The translations under genes and the position numbers were made by a program. 64,000 bases of DNA from positions 568,924-632,923 of the forward strand of contig CAWGTX010000009.1 in NCBI GenBank assembly GCA_963825585.1, read 5' to 3'. The notes beneath the pieces were generated by a model, which saw only the letters and a list, made by a program, of their open reading frames with translations, was not told the DNA's origin and ran no database searches. How positions within the stretch are numbered: the stretch's first letter is position 1; the number at the start of each line of letters is the position of its first letter. This document shows positions 1-8,139 of the stretch, piece by piece. This DNA comes from JAOUGY01 sp963825585. Lineage in GTDB: Bacteria > Actinomycetota > Acidimicrobiia > Spongiisociales > ZC4RG35.

Positions 1-196
1 AGAGAAACCCAAGCCGCGCTTCAAGCCGGAGTGGGAGGTGGGCGAGGTGGTCCGTGTCGTGGCCGGTCCGTTCGCCGATTTCAACGGCAAGATCGAAGGA
101 ATCGACCTGGATCAGTCGAAGGTCACCGTGCTGGTGAACATCTTCGGCCGCGACACCCCGGTCGAGCTCGGCTTCGAGGACATTCAGAAGAGTTGA
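1..196 (+). CDS. nusG: Transcription termination/antitermination protein NusG, C-terminal part
   Basis: The window opens inside this gene; the visible frame begins at base 2 and ends with TGA at 194-196. The 64 residues form a KOW domain: EWEVGEVVRVVAGPFADFNG and a strand ending in VELGFEDIQK, the normal C-terminus of NusG. In the family the KOW domain contacts ribosomal protein S10 and Rho while the missing N-terminal domain binds RNA polymerase. Its place directly before rplK is the standard bacterial order. Only the 3' end is present, so length and start cannot be judged. Confidence 0.93.
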   Translation, partial: EKPKPRFKPEWEVGEVVRVVAGPFADFNGKIEGIDLDQSKVTVLVNIFGRDTPVELGFEDIQKS

Positions 197-225
197 CCCG
201 CCCCGTCGGGTACTGAGGAGCAATC

Positions 226-654
226 ATGGGACGTAGAAGACTTTCCGCTGTCGTGAAGATGCAGCTTCCTGCCGGACAGGCCACCCCGGCCCCTCCGGTG
301 GGTACTGCTCTCGGACCGCACGGCGTCAACCTCATGGACTTCGTGAAGTCCTACAACGACGCCACCGCCAGCCAGCGCGGCCAGATCATCCCGGTCGAGA
401 TCTCGGTCTTCGAAGACCGGAGTTTCACGTTCGTCCTGAAGACGCCGCCGGCGGCGGCTCTGCTCCGTCAGGCGGCCAAGGTGGACAAGGGCTCGGCCGA
501 ACCGCACAAGACCAAGGTGGGTTCGGTGACCCAGGCCCAGGTCAAGGAGATCGCGGAGCTGAAGATGCCCGATCTCAACGCCAATGATCTCGACGCCGCC
601 AAGAAGATCATCGAGGGCACCGCCCGTTCCATGGGAATCAAGGTCGAGGGCTGA
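226..654 (+). CDS. rplK: 50S ribosomal protein L11
   Basis: The protein has 142 residues, the usual L11 length. The N-terminal domain shows the hallmark LPAGQATPAPPVGTALGPHG stretch (about residues 14-33) and the C-terminal RNA-binding domain ends in ARSMGIKVEG. L11 binds the GTPase-associated centre of 23S rRNA and is needed for the stringent response. A GAGGAG ribosome binding site lies about 7 bases before the ATG. The gene starts 29 bases after nusG and precedes rplA, so the three are probably one transcript. Confidence 0.98.
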   Translation: MGRRRLSAVVKMQLPAGQATPAPPVGTALGPHGVNLMDFVKSYNDATASQRGQIIPVEISVFEDRSFTFVLKTPPAAALLRQAAKVDKGSAEPHKTKVGSVTQAQVKEIAELKMPDLNANDLDAAKKIIEGTARSMGIKVEG

Positions 655-752
655 GCAGCCCCGAACGTCCGCATCATCCGATTCGGACGCAACCAACACG
701 CATGTGGGAGGCCGGTCCAGAGCCGGTCGCTTGACCACAGGAGGTATCGCAG

Positions 753-1469
753 ATGGTGAAACGCGGTAAACGATACGACGAGTCGGCCAAGCGGTACGAC
801 CGGCTGACCGCCTATCCCGCTCCCCAGGCACTCGAGCTGGTGAAGACCCTCTCGGCTGCGAAGTTCGACGAGACAGTCGATGCGGTGATGAAGCTCGGCA
901 TCGACCCCCGCAAGGCCGATCAGCTGGTCCGCGGCACCGTCGCTCTTCCGCATGGCACCGGCAAGACCGTGCGGATCGCTGTGTTCGCCCCCGCCGACAA
1001 GGCCCGTGAGGCCGAGGAGGCCGGCGCCGACGTTGTCGGTGGCAAGGAACTGGTGGAGGCCCTGGCGGCGGGCCGCGAGCTCGACTTCGACATGACCATC
1101 GCCACTCCGGACATGATGGCCGAGGTGGGCAAGCTCGGCCGGGTTCTGGGTCCGAGAGGTCTCATGCCGAACCCCAAGGCCGGCACGGTGACCGCCGATG
1201 TCGCCAAGGCCGTGACCGAGTTCAAGGGTGGTCGCATCGAGTACCGCAACGATCGCTACGGAAACATCCACGTTCCCGTGGGGAAGGCTTCGTTCGAGGT
1301 GAGCCAGCTGGTCGACAACCTGGCATCGCTTGTTTCTGAGGTCGTGCGAGTCAAGCCCTCGTCGTCGAAGGGTCGGTACGTCCAGAGCCTGTCCGTGTCA
1401 TCCACCATGGGACCGGCGGTCAAGGTCGAGATCACCCGGATCGAGGATCTCACCGCTCTCGCCGGCTGA
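753..1469 (+). CDS. rplA: 50S ribosomal protein L1
   Basis: The protein has 238 residues, normal for L1. Conserved blocks are KLGIDPRKADQLVRGTVALP (about 48-67) and GRVLGPRGLMPNPKAGTV (about 129-146). L1 forms the mobile L1 stalk at the E site and in many bacteria represses its own operon. A strong AGGAGG lies 8 bases before the ATG. A 98-base spacer separates it from rplK. A perfect 7-bp hairpin begins at the stop codon, and the L10 leader follows. Confidence 0.98.
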   Translation: MVKRGKRYDESAKRYDRLTAYPAPQALELVKTLSAAKFDETVDAVMKLGIDPRKADQLVRGTVALPHGTGKTVRIAVFAPADKAREAEEAGADVVGGKELVEALAAGRELDFDMTIATPDMMAEVGKLGRVLGPRGLMPNPKAGTVTADVAKAVTEFKGGRIEYRNDRYGNIHVPVGKASFEVSQLVDNLASLVSEVVRVKPSSSKGRYVQSLSVSSTMGPAVKVEITRIEDLTALAG

Positions 1470-1486
1470 CCAGGATCTTCCTGGTC
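1468..1486 (+). terminator. Hairpin at the rplA stop codon
   Basis: Perfect 7-bp inverted repeat GACCAGG/CCTGGTC with a 5-base loop, starting inside the rplA stop codon. No T-run follows, so it may be a weak terminator, a processing site or a 3' protective hairpin separating rplKA from rplJL. Confidence 0.4.
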
Positions 1487-1510
1487 AAACGCTCGCGAGA
1501 TAGGCATACT
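1482..1510 (+). promoter_or_regulatory. Possible promoter of rplJL
   Basis: TGGTCA (1482-1487) and CATACT (1505-1510) are separated by exactly 17 bases; each matches four of six bases of the sigma-70 consensus. The site lies just after rplA and about 520 bases before rplJ, where a promoter for a separately regulated rplJL transcript would be expected. Based on sequence match only. Confidence 0.35.
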
Positions 1511-1720
1511 GGACCCAGATCAGGGGGTCTCTTGGATGGATACACTGGGTGGTACAGAGACCGCCACCACCCACGAGACCGGACTGGCACACGGCGGGCA
1601 TCTTGGGCGCCGGACGGAAGGCAATTCCTACCGTGCCGCCGTCGGATGAGGTGCCCGAGAGGGTGGACCTGGCAAGCCGGCCCGCCGTGACATCCGAGAC
1701 CCGAGGGACCCCCTCAGATC

Positions 1721-1746
1721 GGAGCCCCGGTTTTCACCGGGGCTCC
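1721..1746 (+). promoter_or_regulatory. Strong hairpin in the rplJ leader region
   Basis: Perfect 10-bp inverted repeat GGAGCCCCGG/CCGGGGCTCC with a 6-base loop in the non-coding stretch between rplA and rplJ. There is no T-run after it. It may be a structural part of the long leader or a termination point of an upstream transcript. Confidence 0.45.
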
Positions 1747-1859
1747 GACGCGTCCGCCCCATCCGCTGGTTGGGTCGATCGGGTGGGCGATCGACGAACC
1801 CGGGGACGTCGTCTTGCCGCCGGCACCGCCGCCCCGTAACATGAAGTCTCAACTGCATA

Positions 1860-2000
1860 TCCCTCGGCCCGAGACCGTTGGTGCGAATTCGTAAGCAGGT
1901 GAACGCCCATGGGTGATCGCCTCTCCAACGCAGGTCGGTTCTCCTTTGAACCCTCTGTTGCGTGCCCCGGCTCGGCTGAGGGTTCTTGTTGTTGAAAACG
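1860..2000 (+). promoter_or_regulatory. L10-type ribosomal protein leader with a candidate attenuator
   Basis: This 5' region of rplJ holds elements resembling the bacterial L10 leader: GAGACCGTTGGTGCGAATT near 1871 and AAGCAGGTGAACGCC near 1894. Downstream are two mutually exclusive hairpins. GGTTC (1937-1941) can pair with GAACC (1948-1952), or GAACCCTC (1948-1955) can pair with GAGGGTTC (1978-1985), followed by TTGTTGTTG. In known L10 leaders, the L10(L12)4 complex binds the RNA and lowers rplJL expression; the switch between hairpins is my inference. No protein-coding gene is supported between 1470 and 2033. Confidence 0.6.
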
Positions 2001-2033
2001 GACCGTTTGGGACGTATGTGAAGGAGAACCACC

Positions 2034-2861
2034 ATGCCGAGACCTGAGAAGGTCCAGGCGGTTGCAGAGATCAAGGAGCGCATCGAAGACGCCAGCGCAG
2101 TCTTCGTGACCGAGTTCCGCGGCCTCTCCGTCAAGCAGCTCTCACGGCTGCGACGGACGCTGCGCGAATCCGGCGCGGACTACAAGGTCGTCAAGATGAC
2201 GCTGGCGCGCCGCGCCACCGATGAGCTCGGTATCGAAGGAATCCACGAACACCTGGTTGGTCCCACGGGACTCACCTTTGCCAACACCGACGCAGTGGCC
2301 ACGGCCAAGGTGCTCCGTGATATCGGCAAGGAGAACGACAAGCTCGTCATCAAGGCCGGGATCCTCCAGGGAGGGCAGGTTCTCCTGCCCGAACAGGTCA
2401 CCAAGCTCGCCGACATCGAGCCGCGCGAAGTGCTGCTGTCGAAGATCGCCGGTGCCGCCAAGGCCCCTATGGCACAGCTCGCCGGTTTGGTGGGGTCGTT
2501 CACCAGGAACGCCGCCACCATGTTCTCGCAACTGCTGGAAAAGAAGGAGTCCGACGCTCCTGCTGTCGCACCGGAGCCCGCTCCGGAGGAGGCGACGGTA
2601 GCGTCCGCCCCGGCTGCTGAGGAAGCACCGGCTGCTGAGGAAGCACCGGGTGCTGAGGAAGTACCGGCTGCTGAGGAAGTACCGGCTGCTGAGGAAGCAC
2701 CGGTTGCCGAAGATGCACCGGTTGCCGATGCGCCCGCGGCCGAAGTCGATGCGGCTCCGGCTGCTGAGGAAGAAGCGGCTCCCGCCGCCGAGGAAGCAGC
2801 AGCCGATGCTCCTGCCGAAGTCAACGACGAAGAACCGGCCGCTGCGGCCGAGGAGGAATGA
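2034..2861 (+). CDS. rplJ: 50S ribosomal protein L10 with long Ala/Glu/Pro tail
   Basis: Residues 1-172 are a normal L10: N-terminal rRNA-binding domain with FRGLSVKQLSRLRR, then the C-terminal helix that carries L7/L12 dimers. Bacterial L10 usually has 165-180 residues; this one has 275, because residues 173-275 form an acidic tail built from (A/G/V)AEE(A/V)P repeats coded by an 18-bp tandem repeat. GAAGGAGAACCACC before the ATG gives a good ribosome binding site. The gene runs directly into rplL. The tail has no known role; it might lengthen the stalk base or result from repeat expansion. Confidence 0.96.
   Translation: MPRPEKVQAVAEIKERIEDASAVFVTEFRGLSVKQLSRLRRTLRESGADYKVVKMTLARRATDELGIEGIHEHLVGPTGLTFANTDAVATAKVLRDIGKENDKLVIKAGILQGGQVLLPEQVTKLADIEPREVLLSKIAGAAKAPMAQLAGLVGSFTRNAATMFSQLLEKKESDAPAVAPEPAPEEATVASAPAAEEAPAAEEAPGAEEVPAAEEVPAAEEAPVAEDAPVADAPAAEVDAAPAAEEEAAPAAEEAAADAPAEVNDEEPAAAAEEE
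2613..2720 (+). repeat. 18-bp in-frame tandem repeat inside rplJ
   Basis: Six consecutive 18-bp units of the form GCTGCTGAGGAAGCACCG, with a few base changes, code for six copies of an A-A-E-E-A-P hexapeptide. Because 18 is a multiple of three, copy-number change would keep rplJ in frame. Confidence 0.85.
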
Positions 2862-2863
2862 TC

Positions 2864-3256
2864 ATGGCCAAGATGACGACCGATGAGCTGCTGAGCGTCT
2901 TCGAGCAGATGACCGTGCTCGAACTCAAGGACTTCCTCGATGCGTTCGAGGAGCGTTTCGATGTGACCGCTGCCGCCCCCATGGCTGCCATGCCGATGAT
3001 GATGGCCAGCGGTGCCGGCGACGGTGCTGCCGCCGTCGAGGAGAAGGACGAGTTCGACGTCGTCCTGATGGCTGCTGGAGCCGAGAAGATCAAGGTCATC
3101 AAGGAAGTCCGGGCGATCACCAGCCTCGGACTGAAGGAGGCCAAGGATCTCGTGGACGGTGCACCCAAGCCCGTTCTGGAGGGTGTCGACAAGGAAGCGG
3201 CCGAGAAGGCCAAGGCCCAGCTCGAAGGCGCCGGCGCCACCGTCGAGCTCAAGTAG
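2864..3256 (+). CDS. rplL: 50S ribosomal protein L7/L12
   Basis: The stalk protein has 130 residues: an N-terminal dimerisation helix (MAKMTTDELLSVFEQM), an Ala/Met/Gly-rich hinge around residues 38-55, and a C-terminal domain with EKDEFDVVL and the factor-binding helix ITSLGLKEAKDLVDGAP. An ATG at 2858 is in frame but only one base from AGGAGG (2851-2856), whereas 2864 is spaced by 7 bases, so 2864 is preferred. Multiple dimers bind L10 and recruit translation factors. A 12-bp terminator hairpin follows, and rpoB, the usual next gene, is absent. Confidence 0.97.
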   Translation: MAKMTTDELLSVFEQMTVLELKDFLDAFEERFDVTAAAPMAAMPMMMASGAGDGAAAVEEKDEFDVVLMAAGAEKIKVIKEVRAITSLGLKEAKDLVDGAPKPVLEGVDKEAAEKAKAQLEGAGATVELK

Positions 3257-3275
3257 GACAACCGAACGAACGACA

Positions 3276-3304
3276 CGAGGGACCCGGGTGGACCGGGTCC
3301 CTCG
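3276..3304. terminator. Terminator hairpin between rplL and pepN
   Basis: Perfect 12-bp inverted repeat (CGAGGGACCCGG and its complement) with a 5-base loop, 20 bases after the rplL stop and 35 bases from the convergent pepN stop. It lacks a long T-run, as is common in high-GC genomes, and could serve both strands. Confidence 0.8.
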
Positions 3305-3338
3305 TCTCGCGTTGGTACGCGCTTGCTCTGCCGGCGAC

Positions 3339-5891
3339 TCAGTCCCGGGTGAGGTACTCGCTCAACGCCTGCGTTTCCCTGGAGCGCAGCAGTCGATTCG
3401 TCTGGAGTTTCTCCAAGTTCTGGGCGACGGTCTTGGCAACCATCGGAAGATCCGTCTCGGCGAAGTAGGCGGCCACGTCGTTGGCGACCTCGGGCTGGGA
3501 CAGCGCCGGAATCCCCTCGATCATCCTCCTCAGGGTCATTGGGGGCATCTTCGAGGTGATCTCCGACCATCCCGTCCGGAGCTGCTGCCAAAGGTGGGCG
3601 CCGCTCGCGCGACCGCCCATGAGACGTGCCACGATCCAGGCCGAGTCCTGGCTGCGAACGGAGCCGTCGATGATGGCGGCAAGCATGCGGTCGACTGCCT
3701 CCGCAGAATCCACGAAGGTCATCGACTGGAGCAGCTTCAATTCGGTCTGCGGAGTGCTTGCCCCCTTGTAGGCCTGGAAGAGCCGATCCAAGGTCGAGAT
3801 GTCGCCGTGCGCCGCCCACGTGAACAGGGCGGCCTGGCCCACGTCGGGATCGATGCCCGCCTGGTCTTCCACCCAGCGGACCGCCACCTCGTTGGAACGC
3901 TCGATGGTCTCGGCGTCATCGGCCAGACGGCCCAGAGCCCCGAGGAGCAGTCCGCGAAGGCGGCGATCCAAGTCGGACTCATCCGACGTCGGCTCCCAAC
4001 CGGACTGACGTGCCATCGGACCGACCAGGTCCGCGACGAGGGCACGGAACGAAGCGAGATCCGCGTCGGTCGCCACATGGTGCTTGATCGCTCCCAGACC
4101 ACCCGCGATCGCCGACCACACGGAGTGCTCGGTCTCGTGACGGTATGCGGTGGCGAGATCGAGATACTGGGAGACAGGAAGCTGGCCCGACTCGACGAAA
4201 GCCCAGGCATCGTCGATCAGGACGAAACGCTCCAGGGCCGCCAGGTCCGGGATCACCGACACGACCTTCGCATACGAATCGGCGTCGTACGAGACCCGGT
4301 AGAACCCGTGGCCGCCGGCGTTCGCCACCAGCCAGTCGACCGCGCCACTCACCTCCAAACCGGTGGAGGCATCCTCCAGGAGGAACTTCATCTCGAAAGG
4401 CTCACCGTCCGTCGAGCCCCTCAGCTGGAGTGGAATCCGCCACATGGTCTGATCGGTCTCGTCGGGGATGGCGAGATACCGGCGCTGGGTCAGGCGGATG
4501 CTCGAACCGGACACGGTGACCTCGACCTGAGGGAACCCCCCTTGCAGGATCCACGTGTCCATGATGGACCCCACGTCCGTGCCGGACGCCTGATCGAGGC
4601 CCTCCCACAGGTCGGACGTCACGGTGTTTCCGTAGGAGTGGCGGTGCAGGTACTCGCCCACACCCTGGCGGAACACCTCCTCGCCGAGGAACTGCTCGAT
4701 CATCCGGAGGACCGAAGAGCCCTTGCCGTAGGTGAGGGCGTCGAACATCTCGTTGGCCTCTTCGGGCGATTTCACCTCGAACTCGACCGGGCGGGTGCTG
4801 GCGAGGGCGTCGACGGCGAACGCCCACGGCCGCTCCACGGCGCCGAACGACACCCAGCGACGCCACTCCGGCTTCATCGCGTCGGTTGCCTTCATCTCCA
4901 TGAACGTGGCGAACGCCTCGTTGAGCCAGATGCCGTCCCACCAACCCATGGTGACGAGATCGCCGAACCACATGTGCGCCAACTCGTGAGCGATCACGTC
5001 GAGGATCCGAACAAGCTCGGCCTGGGTGGCGGTGGTGGGATCCACCAACAAGGCCGTCTCCCGGAACGTGATGCATCCCAGGTTCTCCATGGCGCCGAAG
5101 GCGAAGTCCGGGACGGCGACGAGGTCCACCTTGTCGCCCGGATACGGGATGGCGTAGTACTCGGACAGGTACCGCAGACAGAACTCGCCACATTCGAGCG
5201 CGAACTCGGTCAAGTGTGACTTGCCGGTCGGAGCGATCACCCGCAGAGGAACCCCGTCGACGTCGACGGCCTCGGTTGCCTCGAAGGGGCCCACGACGAA
5301 CGCCACCAGATAGGTGGACATGCGCATCGTGTCGGCGTAGGTGATCTCGACCCGGCCATCGCCGAGCTCGCGACGCTCGACCTCGGCGCCGTTCGAGACG
5401 GCGAACAGCTCGTCGGGAACTACCAGCGTGATTCCGAAGCTCGCCTTGAAGTCCGGCTCGTCGAAGCAAGGAAACGCACGACGGGCGTCGGTCGCCTCGA
5501 ACTGGGTGGTGGCGATCAGCTGGTCCACGCCGTTGACATCGGTGAAGCTCGAACGGTAGAAGCCGTGGAGTTGGTCGTTGAGCACACCACGGAAGGCGAT
5601 GCTCACGACACCCGAGCCGACCTCCAACGGCTCCACCGCAGCGAGGGTGGCGCGCTGGGAAGCCTCATCGAGAGAGATCGACAGGTCCTGCTGTCCCGAG
5701 CCCAGATCGATCGAGGCCGACAGCACTTCGAGTTCCACGGCGTTGAGCACGACCTGGGAGGTGGTCTCGACGATGTCGACCTCGATTGCCACCGATCCCG
5801 AGAACACCGAGCCCGGCACGTCGGGCTCCAGCCGCAGGCGGTAGTGGTTGGGGAGAACGGACCGTGGAAGGCGGTAGGGGTTTTCGCTCAT
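3339..5891 (-). CDS. pepN: Aminopeptidase N (peptidase family M1)
   Basis: An 850-residue zinc aminopeptidase of normal PepN length that removes N-terminal residues from peptides in the cytosol. It has the substrate-binding GAMEN motif at 266-270 and the zinc/catalytic HELAH at 302-306, with the third zinc ligand E325 in NEAF, giving the HExxH-18-E spacing of family M1. The C-terminal half is the helical ERAP1_C-like domain. There is no signal peptide. The gene converges on rplL and is divergent from serB. A GAGGT directly precedes the ATG, unusually close, so the start is slightly uncertain. Confidence 0.95.
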   Translation of the reverse strand: MSENPYRLPRSVLPNHYRLRLEPDVPGSVFSGSVAIEVDIVETTSQVVLNAVELEVLSASIDLGSGQQDLSISLDEASQRATLAAVEPLEVGSGVVSIAFRGVLNDQLHGFYRSSFTDVNGVDQLIATTQFEATDARRAFPCFDEPDFKASFGITLVVPDELFAVSNGAEVERRELGDGRVEITYADTMRMSTYLVAFVVGPFEATEAVDVDGVPLRVIAPTGKSHLTEFALECGEFCLRYLSEYYAIPYPGDKVDLVAVPDFAFGAMENLGCITFRETALLVDPTTATQAELVRILDVIAHELAHMWFGDLVTMGWWDGIWLNEAFATFMEMKATDAMKPEWRRWVSFGAVERPWAFAVDALASTRPVEFEVKSPEEANEMFDALTYGKGSSVLRMIEQFLGEEVFRQGVGEYLHRHSYGNTVTSDLWEGLDQASGTDVGSIMDTWILQGGFPQVEVTVSGSSIRLTQRRYLAIPDETDQTMWRIPLQLRGSTDGEPFEMKFLLEDASTGLEVSGAVDWLVANAGGHGFYRVSYDADSYAKVVSVIPDLAALERFVLIDDAWAFVESGQLPVSQYLDLATAYRHETEHSVWSAIAGGLGAIKHHVATDADLASFRALVADLVGPMARQSGWEPTSDESDLDRRLRGLLLGALGRLADDAETIERSNEVAVRWVEDQAGIDPDVGQAALFTWAAHGDISTLDRLFQAYKGASTPQTELKLLQSMTFVDSAEAVDRMLAAIIDGSVRSQDSAWIVARLMGGRASGAHLWQQLRTGWSEITSKMPPMTLRRMIEGIPALSQPEVANDVAAYFAETDLPMVAKTVAQNLEKLQTNRLLRSRETQALSEYLTRD

Positions 5892-5927
5892 ACCTCGACG
5901 TCTGGTTGGGGGCCCTCATGGTACCGG

Positions 5928-5933
5928 TAGGCT
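5928..5933 (+). promoter_or_regulatory. -10 element of serB (leaderless type)
   Basis: TAGGCT ends 8 bases before the GTG at 5942, with no ribosome binding site between. Confidence 0.55.
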
Positions 5934-5941
5934 CCGGCAGC

Positions 5942-7111
5942 GTGAGTTCGACCATCCTCGTTCGTGTCAGTGGCACAGATCAGCCCGGGATCACCGCCGG
6001 GATCATGGACATCCTGGACACCGGTGGCGTCGAGATCGCCGACGTCGAGCAGGTCGTCGTCCAGGGGCGGCTCAACCTCGGCATCCTCATCCATGTGCCC
6101 GAGGGCAGGGCAACCATCAAAGACCTGCTCTTCTACGGGTGGGAGCGCGGCGTCAACGTCGACTTCGAAGTGGTCGAGGGTGACCCCCCGCAGCATGGCT
6201 CGGAGTCGGTGGTCACCGTCATCGGCTCGTCGGTCGGACCCGCCGCCTTCGGATCGGTGGCCCGGGCCATCGCCGACTGCGGCGGCAACATCGATCGCAT
6301 CGTCCAGATCGCCCGGTACCCGGTCATCAGCTACGAACTGGCGATCTCGGGAGGGGACCTGGGCGCCATGCGCCGGGCGCTCGGCGCTGCCGCCAAAGAG
6401 CACATGGTGGACCTCGCCGTGCAACCCGAAGGGCTGTTCCGGAGGGCCAAGCGGTTGGTGGTCATGGATGTCGACTCGACGCTCATCCAGGACGAAGTGA
6501 TCGAACTGCTCGCCGACGAAGCCGGGTGTGGCGCCGAAGTCGCAGACATCACCGCCGCGGCCATGCGAGGCGAGCTCGACTTCGAAGCCTCGCTGCGCCG
6601 TCGGGTGGCACTGCTCGCCGGGACGCCGGTGGAGACACTCGACCGGGTGTCGGCCCGGATCAGACTCACGCCCGGGGCGAGAACCTTCGTGCGGACCCTG
6701 CGCCGGCTCGGGATGAAGGTGGCCATCGTCAGCGGCGGGTTCACGGTGTTCACCGATCACCTTCGAGCCGAGTTGGGACTCGACCACGCCGTGGCCAACC
6801 AGCTCGAGGTCGTCGACGGCGTCCTCACCGGCGGCCTCGTCGGAGCCGTCATCGACCGCCCCGGCAAGGCCCGCGTGCTGCGTGACATCGCCGAAGCCGA
6901 AGGCATCCCCCTCGCCCAGACCGTGGCGGTGGGCGATGGCGCCAACGACCTCGACATGCTGGCTGCCGCCGGGCTCGGAATCGCCTTCAACGCCAAACCC
7001 GTCGTCCGAGACAGTGCCGACACAGCCGTGTCGGTTCCCTACCTCGATGCCATCCTCTTCCTGCTCGGCATTCGCCGCGACGAAGTCGAAGCGGCGGACC
7101 GGGAGGCGTGA
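5942..7111 (+). CDS. serB: Phosphoserine phosphatase with two ACT domains
   Basis: SerB makes serine from O-phosphoserine. The 389-residue form has two N-terminal ACT domains (about 4-75 and 88-160) that in relatives sense serine, then a HAD phosphatase domain with the nucleophile motif DVDST (D176, D178), SGGF (motif II), and GDGANDLDML (motif IV). The start at GTG 5942 is chosen because TAGGCT lies 8 bases upstream, the leaderless arrangement common in this window. An in-frame ATG at 5918 would add 8 residues. The stop codon is the first triplet of a 27-bp inverted repeat. Confidence 0.92.
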   Translation: MSSTILVRVSGTDQPGITAGIMDILDTGGVEIADVEQVVVQGRLNLGILIHVPEGRATIKDLLFYGWERGVNVDFEVVEGDPPQHGSESVVTVIGSSVGPAAFGSVARAIADCGGNIDRIVQIARYPVISYELAISGGDLGAMRRALGAAAKEHMVDLAVQPEGLFRRAKRLVVMDVDSTLIQDEVIELLADEAGCGAEVADITAAAMRGELDFEASLRRRVALLAGTPVETLDRVSARIRLTPGARTFVRTLRRLGMKVAIVSGGFTVFTDHLRAELGLDHAVANQLEVVDGVLTGGLVGAVIDRPGKARVLRDIAEAEGIPLAQTVAVGDGANDLDMLAAAGLGIAFNAKPVVRDSADTAVSVPYLDAILFLLGIRRDEVEAADREA

Positions 7112-7135
7112 ACCCAGGGCCCAACCCAGGGTTCA
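7109..7135 (+). repeat. Left copy of a 27-bp inverted repeat
   Basis: The 27 bases starting with the serB stop codon (TGAACCCAGGG...) occur again, perfectly inverted, at about 8281-8307. Each copy can also fold on itself: TGAACCC pairs with GGGTTCA and, inside, GGG with CCC, so it may also act as a terminator. The matching stretch extends by GCG before the TGA in both copies. Confidence 0.85.
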
Positions 7136-7224
7136 TATCGACCGCCACGGGCGGTTTCGGCCCTCGGTTTCGGACGGTCGGGGCGTCAGCGCGTTCTTGT
7201 CATACCCAGGCGCGATCTTTGGTC

Positions 7225-8139
7225 ATGCAGATCGACAAGAAGGCGACCGATCTCGGCGCTGCACAGGGCGGGGTGATCCTCAGAAGTCAGGCGTACGAGC
7301 TGGGCTTCACCGAAAAGATGATCAGGACGAGGCTGTCGACGCGCTCGTGGGAGAGGGCAACTCAGGATGCGTTCTTCGTGACCGAGCCCCGTGACGACAC
7401 CGATCGTCTGAGAGCAGCAGTAGCCGCCCTGCGGGGTGCTGTGGTATCGCACGAATCGGCCGCCCGTCTCCACGCATTTCCCATGGTCGCGGGAACCCCG
7501 AACACGGTGACAGTCCATGCGTCGACGACCCATGTGTTTCCCGGCGTCATTGTGCGGCGCAGCCGAGACCTCGAGGTCGGACACGTTGTCACGGTCGATC
7601 GCCTGAACATCACGTCACCGGAGCGCACGCTGATGGACATGGCCTCCCGCCTCGACGGGCGACGATTCCGGATGCTGTTCGACGAACTGATTGTTTCGCG
7701 GCGTGTGGACCTCGAACGGCTCCGTCTCATCCACGACTCCGTCGGGAGGAGGGGTAAGCCGGGGTCGGCTTTCATGAGCGCTGCGTTGGGCGCTTGTGAG
7801 GACCAGTCCGAGGTCACGATCTCGGCGCTGGAATCGCTGGGGCGCCGCACCCTGGCCCGCTTCGGTCTCCCCGAGCCCGTCCACGAATTCCCGGTTCCAT
7901 GGGCCAGCGCGCAGAGATTCGACGAAGCGTTCGTAGAGGCGAGGGTGGCGTTGGAGTGGGATTCCCGCCGATGGCACACGAGGCGCGCCGACATGAACCG
8001 CGACAGGGCGCGGGACCGCTCGGCCATGGCCAACGGATGGCTCATCGTCCGCGTGACGTGGCAGGACCTGCGCGAGACTCCCGGTGAGACGATGGCCGAG
8101 CTGGGGATCATCCTTCGCACGCGAGGCGTCGCCTGTTGA
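7225..8139 (+). CDS. AbiEi-like winged-helix protein with DUF559/Vsr-like C-terminal domain
   Basis: A 304-residue protein of a type common in actinobacteria. The first 50 residues resemble the winged-helix domain of AbiEi-type antitoxins. The last 70 resemble a DUF559/Vsr-like nuclease fold: VALEWDSRRWH followed by an RDRARDRSAMANGWLIVRVTW block, with an acidic E-x-D pair. The biochemical activity is unknown and no toxin gene lies next to it. The ATG at 7225 is my choice; earlier in-frame starts would read through the inverted repeat. The gene sits alone between the two perfect repeat copies at 7109 and 8281, suggesting a cassette inserted between serB and gnd. Confidence 0.7.
   Translation: MQIDKKATDLGAAQGGVILRSQAYELGFTEKMIRTRLSTRSWERATQDAFFVTEPRDDTDRLRAAVAALRGAVVSHESAARLHAFPMVAGTPNTVTVHASTTHVFPGVIVRRSRDLEVGHVVTVDRLNITSPERTLMDMASRLDGRRFRMLFDELIVSRRVDLERLRLIHDSVGRRGKPGSAFMSAALGACEDQSEVTISALESLGRRTLARFGLPEPVHEFPVPWASAQRFDEAFVEARVALEWDSRRWHTRRADMNRDRARDRSAMANGWLIVRVTWQDLRETPGETMAELGIILRTRGVAC

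Noticed and set aside
3159..5219. Long plus-strand frame opposite pepN
   Set aside because: PepN motifs GAMEN and HExxH-18-E are on the other strand; the plus frame is Arg/His-rich shadow sequence.
7225..8139. Type IV toxin-antitoxin pair
   Set aside because: Only the AbiEi-like N-terminus is seen; there is no adjacent nucleotidyltransferase toxin gene.
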